DNA of 12,238 nt from an uncultured Bacilli bacterium (GTDB lineage Bacteria; Bacillota_I; Bacilli_A; RF39; UBA660). The stretch spans positions 1 to 12,238 of the forward strand of contig CAJOQL010000087.1 of NCBI GenBank assembly GCA_905236935.1, read 5' to 3'. The notes beneath the pieces were generated by a model. The model saw nothing but the letters and a program-made list of their open reading frames with translations, had not been told where the DNA came from and made no database searches. Within the stretch, counting starts at the first letter, position 1, and each line of letters begins with the position of its first letter. Both the position numbers and the translations under genes were made by a program. Of the stretch, positions 1-7,276 are shown one piece after another.

Positions 1-545
1 ATTTCTTTATTCATTTCGGTATCAATCCAATCTGGACAAATACAATTAACTCTAACATCAGTTAAATATTTAGCAAAATTATGAGTTAAAGAAATAATTC
101 CAGCTTTAGATGCATCATAATCAATACTTTCTGGATAATAAGTATCTATTGCATTAGTTGATGATATATTAATAATGGATCCTTCTTTCATTTTTTCTAA
201 AGCATACTTAGTAACTAAAAAAGTACCAGTTAAATTTGTATGAATAATCCTGTTAAATTCCATAGCACTTTTTTCTAGTGGATCTTTATCATCGGCAATT
301 GCTGCATTGTTAACTAAATAATCTAAACTATCGATTTGGTCAAACATTTCTTTAACTTCATCTTCATTTGAAATATCACATTTTATAACTTTAACATTAA
401 CTTTATCTTTTAATTCATCTAAAAGCTCATAAGCTTTTTTTTCACTTTTATTATAATTTATAATTACATCTATTCCGTTTTGAGCAAATACTTTCACTAT
501 TTCTCTGCCAAGCCCTCTAGATGAACCAGTAACTAATACATTCAT
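1..545 (-). CDS. SDR-family oxidoreductase, 3' end outside window
   Basis: Short-chain dehydrogenase/reductase, an NAD(P)(H)-dependent cytosolic oxidoreductase. The ATG at 543-545 is preceded by AGGAGG (551-556) and opens a reading frame of 181 codons that runs off the left edge. The family usually has about 240 residues, so roughly the last 60 are missing. Visible hallmarks are the Rossmann cofactor loop TGSSRGLG (residues 6-13), NNAA (79-82), the active-site Asn in HTNLTG (Asn104), ISST (127-130, catalytic Ser probably 129) and YDASK (Tyr143, Lys147). CPDWIDTEM near residue 170 matches the usual 'PG-x-I-x-T-x-M' segment, with Asp in place of the usual Gly. The closest general type is FabG-like reductases. 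The substrate cannot be read from the sequence. It is separated from leuS by that gene's terminator, so it is an independent unit. Confidence 0.9.
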   Translation of the reverse strand, partial: MNVLVTGSSRGLGREIVKVFAQNGIDVIINYNKSEKKAYELLDELKDKVNVKVIKCDISNEDEVKEMFDQIDSLDYLVNNAAIADDKDPLEKSAMEFNRIIHTNLTGTFLVTKYALEKMKEGSIINISSTNAIDTYYPESIDYDASKAGIISLTHNFAKYLTDVRVNCICPDWIDTEMNKE

Positions 546-648
546 AAATGCCTCCTTTTACATTGTAACATATTTTTTAAATTAAAAAACAAATGGTTAA
601 CAAATATTAATAAATGGATTTTATTTATTATTTTAAAAATTTTATATT

Positions 649-682
649 TAAAAAAGCACTTTTAACTTTAATTAAAAATGCT
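649..682 (-). terminator. leuS intrinsic terminator
   Basis: On the minus strand the arms (672-682 and 655-665) pair as AGCA-x-TTTTAA with TTAAAA-x-TGCT, with one internal mismatch and a six-base loop, followed by a run of about six T. The stem starts inside the leuS stop codon (TAG, 681-683), so the terminator overlaps the end of the gene. Confidence 0.75.
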
Positions 683-3506
683 ATTTAATAACGATACTAA
701 CAATTCTTCTTGGAACAACAATTACTTTTATTATTTCTTTATCATTAGTATATTTTTGAATATTTTCTTCATTTAAAGCTTTATTTTTAATATCTTCTTC
801 ACTGTCATTATCTAAAACACTAATTGTAGCTCGTAATTTACCATTAACCTGAACTCCTATCTTATATTCACTATCAATAGTTTTATTTTCATCATATTCT
901 GGCCAAGATGAATATACTAAGGATTCTTTATGTAAAATGCTTTCATTAAGTTCTTCCATCATATGAGGAGCAAATGGATATAATAATTTAATTAATACCT
1001 CAAATTCACTTTCTGTTATACTTTCTTCATCATAAAATGTATTTACTAATTTCATAAGTTCAGCAATAGCAGTATTAAATTTCATTGATTCAATATCCAA
1101 AGATACTTTTTTAATAGTTTTATGAATAGTAGATTCTAACTTTTTAGTAATATCCCCTTTAATTACTTTATCAGCAAGTTTTGCTACTCTATCAATAAAT
1201 CTTGATACACCTTTAATAGCATCTTCATTCCAAGGACATTCTACTCCATAATCACCCATAAATAAAATATAAGTTCTTAAAGTGTCAGCCCCATACTCTT
1301 TAATAACATCAAGTGGATCAATAACATTACCTCTTGATTTACTCATTTTTTCACCATCAGGGCCTAAAATTAAACCTTGAGCAGTTCTTTTAGCATATGG
1401 TTCTGAGCAAGGAACTACTCCTAAATCATATAAGAACTTATGCCAGAATCTTGAATAAATCATGTGTCTTGTTACATGTTCCATACCACCATTGTACCAA
1501 TCAACAGGCATCCAGTATTTTAATTTATCCATATTAGCAATTTCCTCATTATTATTTGGGTCAATATATCTTAAGAAATACCAAGATGAACCTGCCCATT
1601 GTGGCATAGTATCAGTTTCTCTTTTAGCATTTGCTCCACATTTAGGACAAGTACAATTAACAAACTCTTCTATTTTAGCAAGTGGACTTTCTCCATCAGT
1701 ACCTGGTTCAAAATTTTCGATTTTAGGAAGTTTTAAAGGTAATTCATCATAAGGAACTAACACATCTCCGCAATTATCACAATGAATTATTGGAATAGGT
1801 TCACCCCAGTATCTTTGTCTATTGAAAGCCCAATCCTTCATTTTATATTGAACACCTTTTTCACCAATACTATTTTCTTCTAAAAATGCAAGCATTTTGT
1901 CAATAGCATCTTTTTTATTATTTATTCCATTTAAGAATTCTGAATTAATCATTATTCCATCACCAGTATAAGCTCCACTACTTAATAAATTATGGATAGT
2001 TGTAATATGTAATTCATCCTTAACTTCTTCTTCAATAGTCTTTTTGTTAACCCATTCTACAATAAAGTTATTTTTTTCATCATCATCTAAAATTTGTTCT
2101 TGTTTTTCATCATTAATTAATTTAAATAATAAACCAGTACTTTCAATACTAAATGCTTTATCTTTATTATAAGCATAATAATGATGATTAATTGGTAAGA
2201 TTTCATTTATAAATTCTATATTTTTATATCCCGTTTCTTCTAAAATTTCTCTTTTAGCACATTCTAATGGTGTTTCACCATCTTTAATTGTTCCACCAAC
2301 AAATAATCTGCCACCTTTTTCTTTCCAATTAATTGTTAAATACTTATTATTTTTTTCATCCCATAAAACAGCAACAATACTTTTTTTATTTTCTTCATTT
2401 TCTCTCTTTTGACCAGTAATTTGCTCAATAACAGGAATAATATCAATACCAAACTTTTTAGCAAATTCATAATCACGATCATCATGAGCAGGAACGGCCA
2501 TAATTGCACCTGTACCATAACCCATCATTACATAATCAGAAATATAAATTGGTATTTCTTTATTATTTACTGGATTAATAGCACTTATACCTTCTATTTT
2601 AACTCCAGTTTTATCTTTATTAATTTGAGTTCTTTCAAATTCAGTTTTCTTTTGAGCAAATTCACGATATTCTTTAATTTTATCCATATTAGATATAATA
2701 CCTTCATATTTATCTATTAATGGATGTTCTGGAGCCATAACCATAAAAGTTACTCCAAACAAAGTATCTGGTCTAGTTGTATAAATTTTTAAATTTTCAT
2801 CTAAACCTTTTAATTTAAAGTTTACAAACGCACCTGTACTTTTACCAATCCAATTTTGTTGTTGTAATTTAACATTAGGTAAATAATCTACTTCTTCTAA
2901 ACCTTCTAACAACTTATCGGCATATTCAGTAATTCTTAAATACCAAACTTTTTTCTCTTTTTGAATTACATCAGAGTGACAAATATCACATTTACCACCT
3001 TGAGAGTCTTCATTAGATAAAACTACTTTACAACTAGGACAATAGTTAACATAAGCATTATCTCTAAATACAAGACCATGCTCAAACATTTTCATAAAAA
3101 TCCACTGAGTCCATTTATAATAATTTTCATCAGTTGTATCTATAGTTCTAGAAAAATCAAATGAAAATCCTACTTTTTTTAATTGATTAGTAAAATTCTT
3201 AATATTATTATCAGTAACTATTCTTGGATGTGTATTAGTTTTAATAGCATAATTTTCAGTTGGAAGACCAAAAGCATCAAATCCAATTGGAAATAAAACA
3301 TTATATCCTTCCATTCTTTTCTTTCTTGAAATAACTTCTAAACCACTGTAGGCTTTAACATGACCAACATGCATACCAGCTCCTGATGGATAAGGAAATT
3401 CTACTAAAGCGTAAAACTTCTTTTTACTAAAATCATCTTTTGCTTCAAATGCATGATTCTTTTCCCAAATATCTTGCCATTTCTTTTCAATTTCTAATAC
3501 ATTCAT
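681..3506 (-). CDS. leuS: Leucyl-tRNA synthetase with inserted Nudix domain
   Basis: Class Ia synthetase that charges tRNA-Leu with leucine in the cytosol. Of the 941 residues, the HIGH motif is HVGH at 46-49 and KMSKS is at 720-724. The first zinc knuckle has Cys156, 159, 173 and 176, and a second CxxC pair lies at 576/579 and 620/623. The CP1 editing domain is present: TTRPDT at 243-248 and VPAHDDRD at 338-345, including the conserved Asp345. The C-terminal anticodon-binding region and tail are complete. The protein is about 137 residues longer than the roughly 804-aa B. subtilis enzyme. The extra length sits at about residues 361-509, between IPVIE and AYTGDG of the editing domain, and is a Nudix domain with an intact box. 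The start at 3506 is supported by AAGAAGGA eight to nine bases upstream. It overlaps the end of the upstream membrane-protein gene by 20 bases and is controlled by the Leu T-box. Confidence 0.97.
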   Translation of the reverse strand: MNVLEIEKKWQDIWEKNHAFEAKDDFSKKKFYALVEFPYPSGAGMHVGHVKAYSGLEVISRKKRMEGYNVLFPIGFDAFGLPTENYAIKTNTHPRIVTDNNIKNFTNQLKKVGFSFDFSRTIDTTDENYYKWTQWIFMKMFEHGLVFRDNAYVNYCPSCKVVLSNEDSQGGKCDICHSDVIQKEKKVWYLRITEYADKLLEGLEEVDYLPNVKLQQQNWIGKSTGAFVNFKLKGLDENLKIYTTRPDTLFGVTFMVMAPEHPLIDKYEGIISNMDKIKEYREFAQKKTEFERTQINKDKTGVKIEGISAINPVNNKEIPIYISDYVMMGYGTGAIMAVPAHDDRDYEFAKKFGIDIIPVIEQITGQKRENEENKKSIVAVLWDEKNNKYLTINWKEKGGRLFVGGTIKDGETPLECAKREILEETGYKNIEFINEILPINHHYYAYNKDKAFSIESTGLLFKLINDEKQEQILDDDEKNNFIVEWVNKKTIEEEVKDELHITTIHNLLSSGAYTGDGIMINSEFLNGINNKKDAIDKMLAFLEENSIGEKGVQYKMKDWAFNRQRYWGEPIPIIHCDNCGDVLVPYDELPLKLPKIENFEPGTDGESPLAKIEEFVNCTCPKCGANAKRETDTMPQWAGSSWYFLRYIDPNNNEEIANMDKLKYWMPVDWYNGGMEHVTRHMIYSRFWHKFLYDLGVVPCSEPYAKRTAQGLILGPDGEKMSKSRGNVIDPLDVIKEYGADTLRTYILFMGDYGVECPWNEDAIKGVSRFIDRVAKLADKVIKGDITKKLESTIHKTIKKVSLDIESMKFNTAIAELMKLVNTFYDEESITESEFEVLIKLLYPFAPHMMEELNESILHKESLVYSSWPEYDENKTIDSEYKIGVQVNGKLRATISVLDNDSEEDIKNKALNEENIQKYTNDKEIIKVIVVPRRIVSIVIK
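1980..2426 (-). other. Nudix hydrolase domain inserted in LeuRS CP1
   Basis: Residues of about 361-509 of LeuRS. The Nudix box G-x5-E-x7-R-E-U-x-E-E-x-G-U is matched exactly at residues 405-427 (positions 2226-2294): Gly405, Glu411, Arg419, Glu420, Ile421, Glu423, Glu424, Gly426, Tyr427. All catalytic, metal-binding glutamates are kept. A beta-strand start (SIVAVLW) precedes it, and FVGG replaces the usual PGG. Sequence on both sides returns directly to normal LeuRS editing-domain sequence, so this is an in-frame internal insertion and not a fused neighbour or an assembly error. Nudix enzymes cleave nucleoside diphosphates linked to another group; the substrate here is unknown. Confidence 0.9.
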
Positions 3507-3852
3507 TATTTTTTCCTTCTTTCTTTTTCAAAATAAATCCAATTATACTATAAAATATAATAATTAAGGCCATTAGTAAACTAAATCCAGCAATTAATTG
3601 ATATGCTAAAGAAGTATCTAACATAGTGCAAAAAGTACCAGCTAAAGATATTATTAAGCTATTTACTAAAGCAAATATAATCCCTAATGCACTTGCATTC
3701 ATCTTTTTAGGGTTAAGATTAAATCTAGTTGCTAATATTCCTAGTTCTTTCATTTCATTTAATTTGTTTTTTCTTTTATTTATTAAATATATTATTAAAT
3801 TAGCAATAAATATGATTATAAAAGAAAACATGAATACAAATAAATCTTCCAT
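3487..3852 (-). CDS. Small three-helix membrane protein of the leuS operon
   Basis: A 121-residue protein that I do not recognise by name. Membrane segments are visible at about 4-25, 54-75 and 84-108. Between the first and second lies a basic cytoplasmic stretch with NKRKNK (25-30) and a FNLNPKKMN segment (44-52). The tail is charged (KKKEGK). The start is supported by AGAAAGG upstream. It is the first gene after the Leu T-box, and its TGA stop lies 20 bases inside leuS, which suggests translational coupling. The placement implies that leucine starvation raises its expression, but no leucine transport motif is visible and three helices are few for a transporter. It may be a conserved hypothetical of low-GC Firmicutes. 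Confidence 0.8.
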   Translation of the reverse strand: MEDLFVFMFSFIIIFIANLIIYLINKRKNKLNEMKELGILATRFNLNPKKMNASALGIIFALVNSLIISLAGTFCTMLDTSLAYQLIAGFSLLMALIIIFYSIIGFILKKKEGKNNECIRN

Positions 3853-3866
3853 TTTTTAACCTTTCT

Positions 3867-3910
3867 AAAAATAAAAACCACGTTCTTTTCTAAGGACGAA
3901 AAGCCGTGGT
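3867..3910 (-). terminator. T-box regulated terminator
   Basis: ACCACG (3905-3910) pairs with CGTGGT (3877-3882), with an inner UUUUC/GAAAA stem, and is followed by a T-rich run ending near 3867. Part of the stem competes with the antiterminator, so uncharged tRNA-Leu would prevent its formation and allow transcription into the membrane protein gene and leuS. Confidence 0.85.
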
Positions 3911-4054
3911 ACCACCTTAATTATTACTTTAAAGTTATAAAGGACTTCTCCTAATGCATCCAAAAGCAAGTTCATAAAATATATTTATTAGTTTCCATCA
4001 AACACTAACTTTCTATAAAAATACATTTTATTACTACTCTTTTTTCATCTGCTT
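3867..4054 (-). ncRNA. T-box leader, Leu (CUU specifier)
   Basis: Minus-strand untranslated leader. Stem I is closed by AUAAAAU/AUUUUAU pairing and carries a specifier loop with the AGUA motif on the 5' side. On the 3' side is GAA (3971-3973), followed directly by CUU (3968-3970), a leucine codon. The T-box core UGGUACC (3908-3914) would pair with the NCCA end of uncharged tRNA; its U fits an A discriminator base, as in tRNA-Leu. The antiterminator (about 3891-3920, UAAGG with CCUUA and ACG with CGU around the T-box bulge) and the terminator are mutually exclusive. The specifier agrees with the leuS gene downstream. Confidence 0.95.
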
Positions 4055-4060
4055 AAACGT

Positions 4061-4089
4061 ATTATATAAAATAATTATTTGTTTTTCAA
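4061..4089 (-). promoter_or_regulatory. Sigma-A promoter of T-box/leuS unit
   Basis: On the minus strand, TTGAAA (4084-4089) and a perfect TATAAT (4061-4066) are separated by 17 bases. Transcription would start near 4054, just ahead of Stem I of the T-box leader. The promoter lies immediately after the end of the acetyltransferase gene. Confidence 0.85.
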
Positions 4090-4101
4090 GAATATTTTTG
4101 T

Positions 4102-4770
4102 TTACATACTTCGTTGTGTATCAATTTTTTTCTCAGCTTTTAAATAAGCATTTTCTGTATCTTTTATTTCATGAACTTTAGATAACAAAACTGTATCTAA
4201 TTTGACAATATCTTTTGTATCAGGAGATAATATTTGATAATTATCATTTTTATAAATTTTTCCTTCTTGAAAGGTTATAGCTTGTTTTGCATTTTCAAAT
4301 ACTAAATATTTAGTTTTATCATTAGGGCGTATGCAAATATGAATGTTAGAGTCGGATAGTAAATAATCATTTGCATCTTTAATATCAAAAGAAAATCTTT
4401 TTAAAATATAGATTAAAAATGGTTTTCTTTGTGATTTTATAGTTGTTAAATCATAAAAGCCATTATCAAAACAAAATTTGATCCAGTAAGATACTAGCGT
4501 AGAAGCAAGACCATTAGAACGTGCTTCAGGCTTTACGAAACTGCCAATATATGTACTAATTTTCTTTTCTTTATCTAAATAAAAATAAATATAACCTAAA
4601 TTAGTTAAAGAATCTTTTTCTAATTTATAATACTTAATAAAATATTGATCTACTCCAAGTGACCTAAAAAAAGACTTTTCTAGTCTAATAATTCCTTTAG
4701 TACTATATGTAATATTAAAAGTATCTAAAACAATGCCTTTATTATAATTTAATTTATCTAATACATTCAT
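4102..4770 (-). CDS. GNAT-family N-acetyltransferase
   Basis: Likely acetyl-CoA-dependent acetyltransferase of 222 residues. The acetyl-CoA loop is seen as VKPEARSNGLASTL (residues 79-92 of the short form), giving the R-x-x-G-x-A signature, preceded by the strand STYIGSF. The following helix (YWIKFCFDNG) and KRFSF segment fit the GNAT fold. The C-terminal 75 or so residues are charged, carry no motif I recognise, and extend past the usual domain. Two in-frame ATGs exist, at 4774-4776 and 4768-4770. The AGAAGG at 4779-4784 lies 2 bases from the first and 8 from the second, so the second is preferred. The gene stands alone between spoVAE and the leuS promoter. The acyl acceptor is unknown. Confidence 0.75.
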   Translation of the reverse strand: MNVLDKLNYNKGIVLDTFNITYSTKGIIRLEKSFFRSLGVDQYFIKYYKLEKDSLTNLGYIYFYLDKEKKISTYIGSFVKPEARSNGLASTLVSYWIKFCFDNGFYDLTTIKSQRKPFLIYILKRFSFDIKDANDYLLSDSNIHICIRPNDKTKYLVFENAKQAITFQEGKIYKNDNYQILSPDTKDIVKLDTVLLSKVHEIKDTENAYLKAEKKIDTQRSM

Positions 4771-4863
4771 ATTCATTGCCTTCTTTCTTTAATAAGACAA
4801 TATAAATATATCATATCTTTGTACTATTAACTAGAAAAGTCACAAATATTTACTATAACTATA

Positions 4864-5214
4864 CTAATCTTTAGCATTTGTAAATAAAGTAATTATACTT
4901 GTTATGATAATTGTGCCACATATAGCAAGAGAAGAACCAGATAACATATTTTTAAATATTCCAAGTACACCTTCTCTTAAATAGCCTAAATAAACATAGT
5001 TAGTTAAATTATTACCAAAATTTATTATTAATAAGTTTGCTCCCATTCCCACTTTTTCAATTATTTTTTCATATATACCAAAACAAGCAAGAATAGAACC
5101 AAGAACAGTAAATAAACTAGTTAAATGACCAGGAGTTAAATTAGTATTATCCATAATTATTTGCGCAAGTAAACATACAAAGCCACAAAATAAGAAAGAA
5201 TATATATAAATCAT
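4864..5214 (-). CDS. spoVAE: Stage V sporulation protein AE
   Basis: Small integral membrane protein (116 aa) of the SpoVA channel, which in spore formers moves Ca-dipicolinic acid into the forespore and releases it in germination. Features are a first membrane segment at the N-terminus, the conserved DNTNLTPGHLTS loop (22-33), a second hydrophobic stretch, the GMGANLL loop (56-62), and a final hydrophobic segment after REGVLG (80-85). Length matches the family (about 116 aa). It overlaps spoVAD by four bases (ATGA) and has a GAGGTG site, so it is translated in step with spoVAD. It is the last gene of the sporulation operon; no strong terminator is seen in the 90 bases that follow. Confidence 0.93.
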   Translation of the reverse strand: MIYIYSFLFCGFVCLLAQIIMDNTNLTPGHLTSLFTVLGSILACFGIYEKIIEKVGMGANLLIINFGNNLTNYVYLGYLREGVLGIFKNMLSGSSLAICGTIIITSIITLFTNAKD

Positions 5215-6158
5215 CTTAACACCTCGATTGTAACAGCATGACTAATAGCTGGAATAGTATTTTTTTGGTTTACTAAAACTGGACTATGTAAAGAACCAGT
5301 AGCAATTAAAAGTATTTTTTTATATTTTCTATTATGAATTATATTATTAAAGAAAACTAAAGGAAGAACAGCAGGTCCACTACCACCAGAATACTCATCA
5401 TTATTATAAATTAAAGTACCTGAATCTTTATAATTATTTAAGAATATTCCTTTTTCTTCTAATAATCTTTTAAAGATTTTTTCACCAACTTTTCCTAAAT
5501 CACCAGTTAAAATTAAATCATAATCTTTAGAAGTTGTTTTAGTTAGTTCTAAATGTCTTAAAAAAGTATTTACTGCACTAGGAGCCATAACTGCTCCCAT
5601 ATTAAATACATCTTTAACATAAGAATCTACTACACATCCTATTGTTCCATTTAAGACTTTTAAATTTGATGGATTTTTAGATAAAGTAAAACCTATCGAA
5701 CCAGTAGTAGTAAACGTACTTCTAATTGGTTTAGGAGCCCCATATTCTATCGGAAAACGATATTGTTTTTCAGCATTTAAATTATGAGAACTTGTTATAT
5801 ATAATCCTTCTTTAATTTTTCTACTATCAATCATACTAGATAAATTTATAATGCTTCCTACACTTGAAGCGCAAGCAGAATATATACCTAAATAAGGGAT
5901 ATTTCTGTTCTTTAAACTCATATTAGTAATAATCATTTGATTGATTAAATCAGTTCCCATTATTAAACTAGGATTACTTTTTTTCAGTAGATTATTTAAA
6001 ACTACATTTTGCATTTTTATTTCAGCATTTTCAAAAGTTTTCTCACCATAATAGTAATCATTCATTGATAAGTTAAAACCTTTTAAATTAGATTTTGCTT
6101 CTATCGGACCAACTATACTAAAATAATCATTAATATATACATCTTTAAAATTAAACAT
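5211..6158 (-). CDS. spoVAD: Stage V sporulation protein AD
   Basis: Soluble, thiolase-fold component of the SpoVA complex, known in Bacillus to bind dipicolinic acid on the inner spore membrane. The 315 residues are slightly shorter than the usual 338. Family segments present are YSACASS around Cys96 (93-99), the YRFPIEYGAPKP segment (133-144) followed by the FTTTGSIG strand, LTGDLG (217-222), SGGSGPAV (257-264) and the C-terminal TGSLHSP (287-293). An AAGGTGA site precedes the ATG at 6158. It overlaps spoVAC by eight bases and spoVAE by four. The stop is TGA, which supports the standard genetic code. Confidence 0.95.
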   Translation of the reverse strand: MFNFKDVYINDYFSIVGPIEAKSNLKGFNLSMNDYYYGEKTFENAEIKMQNVVLNNLLKKSNPSLIMGTDLINQMIITNMSLKNRNIPYLGIYSACASSVGSIINLSSMIDSRKIKEGLYITSSHNLNAEKQYRFPIEYGAPKPIRSTFTTTGSIGFTLSKNPSNLKVLNGTIGCVVDSYVKDVFNMGAVMAPSAVNTFLRHLELTKTTSKDYDLILTGDLGKVGEKIFKRLLEEKGIFLNNYKDSGTLIYNNDEYSGGSGPAVLPLVFFNNIIHNRKYKKILLIATGSLHSPVLVNQKNTIPAISHAVTIEVLR

Positions 6159-6588
6159 TGATAATCACCTTAACTATTCCCATTACAAATCCGCTTAATA
6201 TACCATATAATATTACACTACCCGCTAGTTTAAAAAAATTAGAACCTAATCCAGTAATAAGACCATCCTTTTTATAATCTAAACTAGCACTCATTACTGA
6301 GTGAGCAAAACCAGTAGTAGGAATAATAAGACCACATTTATATTTACTTACCAAATTATCAAAAAATCCTAATCCAGTAAATAAACAAGCAGCAAATATT
6401 ATTATTAGAGTTGTCCAAGCAGAAGCAACGTCTAGTGTTAAATTAAACATACACTCTATGTATTTGCATATAGCTTCACCAATTAAACCTACTATTCCAC
6501 CTGATAAAAATGCATACCAATAATTTTTTATTTTATTATCTTTAGGCGTTAATTCTTTTACAATTTTTAAATATTCTTCTTTTTCCAT
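6151..6588 (-). CDS. spoVAC: Stage V sporulation protein AC
   Basis: Integral membrane protein (145 aa, near the usual 150) of the SpoVA channel; in B. subtilis it is reported to act as a mechanosensitive channel during germination. Conserved segments are LSGGIVGLIGE (28-38), the GLGFFD motif (72-77), IPTTGFAHSVMSA (89-101) and FKLAGSVI (119-126). Hydrophobic stretches lie at about 25-47, 54-77 and 118-143. The ribosome-binding site is poor (AAGTGTGA). The gap to the sigma factor gene is only 26 bases, so it is probably co-transcribed with it. SpoVAA and SpoVAB, present in Bacillus, are not found here; clostridia also have only AC, AD and AE. Confidence 0.95.
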   Translation of the reverse strand: MEKEEYLKIVKELTPKDNKIKNYWYAFLSGGIVGLIGEAICKYIECMFNLTLDVASAWTTLIIIFAACLFTGLGFFDNLVSKYKCGLIIPTTGFAHSVMSASLDYKKDGLITGLGSNFFKLAGSVILYGILSGFVMGIVKVIINV

Positions 6589-6614
6589 ATAATCACACTT
6601 TTATTATGCTTAAT

Positions 6615-7268
6615 TTAGGCAGCAATATACTCTTTAATTTTTTGTTTACCTTTCTGTTCTAATCTTGAAACTTTTACTTGACTTATTCCTAATAGTTTTG
6701 CAGTTTCACTTTGAGTAAAATCGTTAAAATATCTAATTTTTATAACATCTTGTTCTAAAGGTTCTAAATTTTGCATCGACTCTTCAATTAATATCTTGTC
6801 ATCATAGTTTGGATTATTTCCAATAGTATCAATTATGCTTAAATTACTATCCTCATTATTTTCATATTTAGCATCTAAACTTAACATACTAGTAGTTAAA
6901 GTAATTACCTCCGCTATTAATGATTCTTCACATTCCATATAAAGTGATAATTCCATAATAGTTGGTTCCCTATTTAAAGTATTCATAAGTTCAGATTTAG
7001 AAATTTGAATTTTCTTATATAATTGTAAATATGCTTTGCTAAGTTTAATGTCTCTACTTTTATTTACTAATTCATACATTTCTCCAAAAATATCTAAATA
7101 AGCAAAATCTTTAAATGGTGTCCCAATTTTTGGATCATATTTTCTAGCAGCTTTAATTAATCCTAAACGTCCTGCTTGATATAAATCTGATAATTCAACA
7201 TTATAAAATCTTTTAGCAATTTTAAATATTAATCCTTCATATTTTTCTAATAATTCAATTTCTTGCAT
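6615..7268 (-). CDS. sigF: RNA polymerase sporulation sigma factor, sigma-F-like
   Basis: Sigma-70 family factor of 217 residues, expected to direct early forespore transcription. Region 2 is seen as LIFKIAKRFYN and DLYQAGRLGLIKAARKYD (28-45). Region 3 includes LNREPTIMELSLYM (98-111). Region 4.2 carries the helix-turn-helix TQSETAKLLGISQVKVSRLE (185-204), close to sigma-F. Position after a SpoIIAA-like gene and before spoVAC also points to sigma-F. It is shorter than the 255-aa B. subtilis protein because the N-terminal segment is missing. The normally well-kept region 2.3-2.4 YAVPMIIGEI segment reads FAYLDIFGEM, so promoter recognition may differ. A TAGGAG site overlaps the stop of the gene before it, only about three to four bases from the ATG. 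Sigma-G is the main alternative. Confidence 0.88.
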   Translation of the reverse strand: MQEIELLEKYEGLIFKIAKRFYNVELSDLYQAGRLGLIKAARKYDPKIGTPFKDFAYLDIFGEMYELVNKSRDIKLSKAYLQLYKKIQISKSELMNTLNREPTIMELSLYMECEESLIAEVITLTTSMLSLDAKYENNEDSNLSIIDTIGNNPNYDDKILIEESMQNLEPLEQDVIKIRYFNDFTQSETAKLLGISQVKVSRLEQKGKQKIKEYIAA

Positions 7269-7276
7269 ATAATCTC

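Noticed and set aside
562..570. TGTTACAAT as an extended -10 promoter of the SDR gene
   Set aside because: The start site would fall inside the AGGAGG ribosome-binding site, and the nearest -35-like element is at an unsuitable distance.
1980..2426. Nudix segment as an assembly chimera or separate gene
   Set aside because: The frame is open on both sides, flanking LeuRS editing motifs continue exactly, and there is no start or ribosome-binding site at the boundary.
1462..2720. Frames overlapping leuS on both strands
   Set aside because: They lie inside a well-supported LeuRS gene and show no protein-like motifs.
3487..5213. Use of TGA as tryptophan (Mollicutes code)
   Set aside because: TGA ends the small membrane protein and spoVAD at the expected lengths, and Trp codons in LeuRS are TGG.
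6615..7268. Sigma-G as the identity of the sigma factor
   Set aside because: Region 4.2 (TQSETAKLLGISQVKVSRLE) is closer to sigma-F, and the place after a SpoIIAA-like gene is that of sigF. Sigma-G is not fully excluded.
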